DNA of 64,000 bases from Aphidius gifuensis. Its lineage: Eukaryota; Arthropoda; Insecta; Hymenoptera; Braconidae. The position numbers and the translations under genes are program-made. A model generated the notes under the pieces. The model was not told the origin of the DNA. It ran no database searches and worked only from the letters and a program-made list of their open reading frames with translations. Shown here piece after piece: positions 63,301-64,000 of the stretch. The DNA lies in contig NC_057791.1 of assembly GCF_014905175.1 (NCBI RefSeq), positions 16,868,177 through 16,932,176 on the forward strand, in the 5' to 3' direction. The stretch's first letter is position 1. Each line of letters opens with the position of its first letter.

Positions 63301-63962
63301 TATAATACCATTTTGCCCTTACGGATATTATTGTTCATTTCGATCTTTATCCAACGTTTATTTTTTGTAATAGCATAAAAAAAAAAAAATTATCAGAAAC
63401 TATAAAGAAAGTTTTAATTGCTCTTAACAACTGTACAAGTCAATTATCCAAAAAAACTTGTAAATGATTCAAATAATTACCTTGGTATTTGTTATGAGAT
63501 AAAGTTCTTTGAGTTTTTTAACAACACTACGACGAGTACGATCTTCTCTTATCATGTTTTCAAGTATCCAATCAACAACATCTAAAAAACAAAAAAAAAC
63601 AAACCAAAGTTTAACTTGAAAAATATATTTTTTAATTAAATAAATTAATAATAATTAATGAAAAATAATTAAAGAATATAATTTAAAAAATAAAATAAAT
63701 AAGATGAAAAAAAATTAAAGTTACCTTGAGAATGCTTATTAGTTTGATGTTCCATGAACAAAGTACGTAACTCATCTTCTTCAGTTTCCGTCCAGCCGGT
63801 GCGTTTAAGTTTTTTATTTTCAACTTGAATGTCATAGCCCTCAACCATCTCAACTGCCTGAGATGTATTCTTCCAGAAGAGTAATTCCATGTACGCTTTT
63901 TGGTTTTTTTCAGCTACTTCCGCAAACTGGCGTATTATAAAGACAGCAAACTTTTTCAACTC
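57374..63962 (-). CDS. timeout: Timeout (Timeless-family replication-fork protein), C-terminal part
   Basis: C-terminal 557 codons of the nuclear Timeless/Timeout protein, which with Tipin stabilises replication forks. The 5' exons lie beyond the window. Nine exons, in gene order: 63725-63962, 63481-63581, 62318-62408, 59817-59951, 58602-58814, 58242-58532, 58019-58156, 57654-57911 and 57374-57582; phases agree throughout. Diagnostic segments are KFAVFIIRQFAEVAEKNQKA and LLFWKN, a W-x-x-x-EE-x-EL region (GWTETEEDELRTLF), a second (EWSEEEITQLTELWE), and the C-terminal Timeless block FRKLLRAFGIEPPANEQEI with HWRIPA. The tail is acidic with basic nuclear-localisation-type motifs (SKKRRVIQI; SRRIISDDEDD). 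The 2.4-kb intron 59952-62317 contains a lipocalin gene and a lipocalin pseudogene. Distinguishing Timeout from circadian Timeless rests on the conserved C-terminal block and is likely rather than certain. Confidence 0.92.
60172..60988 (-). CDS. Lipocalin nested in a timeout intron
   Basis: Complete 187-residue secreted lipocalin on the same strand as its host gene. Exons are 60878-60988, 60679-60809, 60403-60579 and 60172-60316. Signal peptide MKFLIVILSALIAGISS. Exon 2 starts LVGTWYTWSA (G-x-W-Y signature), exon 3 has ILDTDYIHFYVLEMIQ, and exon 4 starts MLQYAWVLSKNATLD. Exon sizes 131 and 177 and all phases equal those of the lipocalin at 3382, and both lack the cysteine of the third-exon YxxVxSC block, so a common recent ancestor is likely. 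It has its own TATA-like GTATAAA about 60 bp upstream. It must be transcribed independently of, or alongside, Timeout. Confidence 0.92.
61584..62069 (+). pseudogene. Inverted lipocalin pseudogene in the same timeout intron
   Basis: A decayed copy of the nested lipocalin in opposite orientation. The segment from 61584 matches its exon 1 (ATGAAATTTTTTAATTGTAA against ATGAAGTTTTTAATTGTAAT) with one extra T, which shifts the frame, and the LVKxL stretch is still visible. Exon 2 with the GxWY signature is missing. The end of exon 3 survives near 61800-61840 (IGIILDTDSNF, then a stop). Exon 4 at 61937-62069 is open (LLEFAWID to QDGCSLY), cf. LQYAWVL to YGCSLY in the intact gene. Not expected to yield a lipocalin. 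Confidence 0.75.
62409..63480 (-). other. Timeout intron, no nested gene
   Basis: AT-rich intron between the second and third visible exons in gene order. Only homopolymers and a modest GC-richer patch around 62890-62990 were seen. Confidence 0.5.
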
Positions 63963-64000
63963 CTGTTATATTTCGACATTTTACCAAGTTGTATTCAACA

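Noticed and set aside
1..64000. tRNA, rRNA or CRISPR-like arrays
   Set aside because: No tRNA-like clover (no TpsiC-box GGTTCRANNCC with partner stems), no rRNA segments, and no regularly spaced repeats were seen on either strand.

Overview
This is a very AT-rich (visibly well over 70% A+T) animal nuclear sequence with short GT-AG introns (mostly 60-120 bp), long A/T tracts and no bacterial-style gene packing. The families present (insect-type lipocalins, a Derailed/RYK receptor, the replication-fork protein Timeout/Timeless) point to an insect. The base composition and the expansion of fast-changing secreted proteins would suit a hymenopteran, perhaps a parasitoid wasp, but the order is an inference and nothing here proves it.

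Layout. (1) 1-5 kb: a tandem cluster of three apolipoprotein-D-like lipocalin genes on the + strand (the first cut by the window edge), interrupted by a 637-bp element with perfect 27-bp terminal inverted repeats and followed by a relic of a duplicated lipocalin upstream region. (2) 5-14.6 kb: essentially gene-free apart from a stretch of broken coding-like pieces near 7.5-8.4 kb. (3) 14.6-35.8 kb: one large gene, an eight-exon Derailed/RYK-type Wnt receptor with a 15-kb first intron. (4) 38.5-57.1 kb: a cluster of eight genes for predicted secreted proteins. All eight have a signal peptide on a short first exon that ends in a phase-1 intron. They are three short peptides (one pair an inverted duplicate), a 998-residue Pro/Asn/acidic protein, two Ser/Asn/Gln-rich proteins, and two paralogues that carry one and three copies of a roughly 40-residue repeat I do not recognise. 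(5) 57.4-64 kb: the C-terminal 557 codons of Timeout on the - strand. One of its introns contains a complete lipocalin gene plus an inverted, frameshifted lipocalin pseudogene.

How the genes relate. Drl and Timeout are ordinary conserved genes that anchor the window. Between and inside them sit lineage-specific secreted families growing by local duplication: lipocalins at both ends, and the signal-exon cluster in the middle. In the latter, promoter and signal peptide stay nearly constant while the mature part is replaced. That is the most unusual biology in the window. The cluster also shares Ser/Ala/Asn/Gln low-complexity tracts, so an extracellular-matrix, silk-like or secretion-gland product is a reasonable hypothesis. 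The sequence alone does not establish the function.

Exon boundaries were assigned by hand from GT-AG sites and reading-frame phase; for every multi-exon gene listed as complete the summed exons give an uninterrupted frame from ATG to stop.
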